This document shows positions 62,273-64,000 of a DNA stretch of 64,000 nt, piece after piece. The stretch's first letter is position 1. Each line of letters begins with the position of its first letter. A program made the position numbers and the translations under genes. Below the pieces are notes generated by a model. It searched no databases and was not told the DNA's origin. It saw only the letters and a program-made list of their open reading frames with translations. The DNA comes from Virgibacillus halotolerans (GTDB lineage: Bacteria > Bacillota > Bacilli > Bacillales > Amphibacillaceae): the NCBI RefSeq assembly GCF_016908515.1, contig NZ_JAFBEA010000002.1, forward strand, positions 1 to 64,000, given 5' to 3'.

Positions 62273-62746
62273 ATGTTTTTTATTATGCTGATTATTATTT
62301 TAGCAGTTGGTTTTGTCGTCCAATACCTATTAGGATTTGTGCAAATTAAACATTTCACAAAGCATTATACTGAACTTCGAGAAAACGGTAGAGTAGCGAT
62401 TGGAAGACGTCCAGCTATTATCCGATCAGGGACACTTGTATTGTTTCAATTAAATAATAAGAACGAAATTGAGGAAGCACGCTATATGCAAGGTGTAACC
62501 GTGTTCTCTCGATTCAAGCATTTAAAGGGATTGGAAGGAATGAAGATTAATAAGCTTCGAAAAGAAGATATTGCAAGTTACAATAAGTTGCTGACGAGAG
62601 CGATTGTCGATGCCCAGCATACTTTTAACGTTGTACAAGCAGGTGGAGAGATTGAAAAGATCCCTTCGCCGATGATGAAAGTTGTGAACAAAGTAAATAA
62701 TATGTTTACAAAGAAAGGGGTAAAGAAACATGGACTTCATAGTTAA
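62273..62746 (+). CDS. gutM: Glucitol operon activator GutM
   Basis: A 157-residue protein with an N-terminal membrane helix (IMLIIILAVGFVVQYLLGF) and a soluble GutM domain (FTKHYTELRENGRVAIGRRP, AITSG-type IIRSGTLVLFQLNN, ARYMQGVTVFSRFKHLKGLEG shortened here). GutM is a co-activator of glucitol genes, though its mechanism is poorly known. GAGGAAA precedes the ATG 4 nt after the regulator, and its end overlaps srlA by 17 nt. Confidence 0.9.
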   Translation: MFFIMLIIILAVGFVVQYLLGFVQIKHFTKHYTELRENGRVAIGRRPAIIRSGTLVLFQLNNKNEIEEARYMQGVTVFSRFKHLKGLEGMKINKLRKEDIASYNKLLTRAIVDAQHTFNVVQAGGEIEKIPSPMMKVVNKVNNMFTKKGVKKHGLHS

Positions 62747-63281
62747 AATTGCGGAAGGGTTTATTAACCTATTCCAAACAGGAGCAGATACATTTATTGA
62801 CTGGATGGGTTCTATTGTCCCATTAGTTCTAATGTTACTTATCGCTATGAATACGCTCATCCAGTTAATTGGAGAAAAACGTATTAATAAAATTGCTCAA
62901 AAGTCAGCAGGAAATCCTTTGCTAAGATATATGGTGTTACCATTTTTAGGTTCCTTTATGCTAGCAAACCCAATGGTGCATTCACTAGGTAGATTTATGC
63001 CGGAAAAATATAAACCAAGTTATTTTGCTTCTGCAGCACAATTTGCACATACAAGTAATGGGATTTTCCCCCATATTAACCCGGCAGAGTTGTTTATCTT
63101 CTTGGGTGTTGCAAGCGGAATTCAGCAACTAGGATTACCAATGACAGATTTAGCAATACGTTATTTATTAGTCGGTTTGGTGATGAACTTTATCGGTGGT
63201 TGGGTTACTGACTTTACAACAAGTATTGTAGAAAAACAACAAAAAGTAAAATTAAGTAAAAAAGTTCACATAGATGGGTAG
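62730..63281 (+). CDS. srlA: PTS sorbitol EIIC subunit
   Basis: A 183-residue membrane protein: FIVKIAEGFINLFQTGADTF, GSIVPLVLMLLIAMNTLIQ, GRFMPEKYKPSYFASAAQFA, GIFPHINPAELFIFLGVASG, and GGWVTDFTT. This is SrlA (GutA), one of the two membrane parts of the glucitol permease. AAGAAAGGGG precedes ATG 62730 inside the gutM end. Confidence 0.94.
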   Translation: MDFIVKIAEGFINLFQTGADTFIDWMGSIVPLVLMLLIAMNTLIQLIGEKRINKIAQKSAGNPLLRYMVLPFLGSFMLANPMVHSLGRFMPEKYKPSYFASAAQFAHTSNGIFPHINPAELFIFLGVASGIQQLGLPMTDLAIRYLLVGLVMNFIGGWVTDFTTSIVEKQQKVKLSKKVHIDG

Positions 63282-63290
63282 GTGTAAGAC

Positions 63291-64000
63291 ATGAGTAAAA
63301 AAGTAGAAATTGTCAAAGGTTCTGGTGGCTTCGGTGGCCCGCTAGTAATCGGGGTTAATGGCAAAAAAGATAAAGTAATGTATGTGACAGGTGGTCATAA
63401 GCCTGACATTGTAGATAAAATTTGCGAAATTACTGGCGCTTCTGCAGTAAATGGATTTGAAACATCGGTACCAGAAGATGAGATCATGGCTGCAGTCATT
63501 GATTGTGGTGGTACATTACGCTGTGGTATTTATCCACAAAAAGGTATCCCGACAATTAATATTATGGCGACAGGAAAAAGCGGTCCATTAAGACAATATA
63601 TTACCGAAGATATCTATGTGTCGAATGTAGATGTAGATCAAGTAAGTGTTGTTGAAGAAGAGGCGGATGCTGAAGATGCAACATTTGCTGCTCAGGAAGT
63701 TTCGCCCGATGAATCAGAAAAAGAAAGCGAGCAACAAGCAACATACTCTAAAGATAAGAAAATTATGGAGACAAGGGCGGCACAAGAGAACAAGAGCTTG
63801 CTTACAAAGATTGGTTTAGGCGCAGGAAAGGTCATTAATACTTTTTATCAAGCTGCACGAGACGCAGTAGAAACCATGTTACACACTGTTATTCCTTTCA
63901 TGGGATTTGTTGCCTTGTTAATCGGTATCATTCAAGGTTCTGGAATTGGTGATTTGTTCGCTAATATTATGTCTCCGTTAGCAGGTAACATCTGGGGACT
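63291..64000 (+). CDS. srlE: PTS sorbitol EIIBC subunit, partial at window edge
   Basis: 236 residues are visible; the gene runs off the window. N-terminal EIIB: VEIVKGSGGFGGPLVIGVNG, AAVIDCGGTLRCGIYPQKGI with the probable phospho-cysteine, and NIMATGKSGPLRQYI. A linker rich in Glu/Asp (VEEEADAEDATFAAQE) follows, then the first helices of the membrane part (AVETMLHTVIPFMGFVALLI). The linker is long and acidic. GTAGGTG precedes the ATG 9 nt after srlA. An EIIA gene (srlB) would be expected next. Confidence 0.93.
   Translation, partial: MSKKVEIVKGSGGFGGPLVIGVNGKKDKVMYVTGGHKPDIVDKICEITGASAVNGFETSVPEDEIMAAVIDCGGTLRCGIYPQKGIPTINIMATGKSGPLRQYITEDIYVSNVDVDQVSVVEEEADAEDATFAAQEVSPDESEKESEQQATYSKDKKIMETRAAQENKSLLTKIGLGAGKVINTFYQAARDAVETMLHTVIPFMGFVALLIGIIQGSGIGDLFANIMSPLAGNIWG

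Overview
The window looks like the chromosome of a low-GC, AT-rich Firmicute of the Bacillaceae type (an Oceanobacillus/Virgibacillus-like organism is my guess, not a proof). The grounds are strong AGGAGG-type ribosome sites, Bacillus-style regulators (AraR of the GntR/LacI hybrid type, PRD antiterminators, a LevR-type sigma-54 activator), CcpA-like cre boxes in front of several sugar operons, an EpsN-type aminotransferase and a paired SMR exporter. I saw no rRNA, tRNA or CRISPR array.

Layout. 1-6.8 kb is a mobile-element graveyard: a hypothetical protein, an IS21 istA remnant interrupted by a frameshifted IS3/IS150-type element, a large zinc-ribbon repeat protein with an embedded Vsr-like nuclease segment, and a DUF1643 gene. 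6.8-13.6 kb is the L-arabinose system: araR divergent from araB-araD-araA, then an AraE-type transporter. A heavily decayed galM pseudogene follows. 14.2-18.7 kb is a nucleoside/ribose operon: LacI regulator, PfkB sugar kinase, nucleoside hydrolase and DcuC-like permease, with two perfect or near-perfect operators around its promoter. 19-21 kb holds a frameshifted ParB-like gene and epsN. 21.1-29.5 kb is an island (TetR, two SMR proteins, polysaccharide deacetylase, MFS, two SDRs, serine hydrolase) bracketed by IS21 remnants and inverted copies of one short repeat. 29.5-39.9 kb is a complete lsr (AI-2) system, lsrRK plus a cupin gene on one strand and lsrACDBF plus a DJ-1 protein and a class II aldolase on the other. 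40.5-48.2 kb is a mannose-family PTS (EIIA, B, C, D) with a SIS-domain deglycase-like enzyme, a LevR-type regulator, a clear -24/-12 promoter and a HAD phosphatase.

49.0-57.7 kb carries the most interesting system: a PRD/BglG-type regulator, a small PRD protein, two DgaE-type PLP enzymes, a DgaF-type aldolase, an amidohydrolase, and the SFCGS, DUF4312, DUF4311 and DUF4310 proteins. The gene set is conserved in unrelated bacteria but, to my knowledge, has no assigned substrate or transport mechanism. 57.9-58.8 kb holds another decayed istA and a truncated second copy of the epsN promoter and 5' end. 59.5 kb to the right edge is the sorbitol (glucitol) operon: sorbitol-6-phosphate dehydrogenase, PRD regulator, GutM, EIIC and a partial EIIBC.

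Taken together the region is a stack of catabolic operons, most with their own regulator, uptake system, kinase or PTS and first enzymes, several with plausible CcpA control, separated by decayed insertion sequences that probably mediated their assembly.
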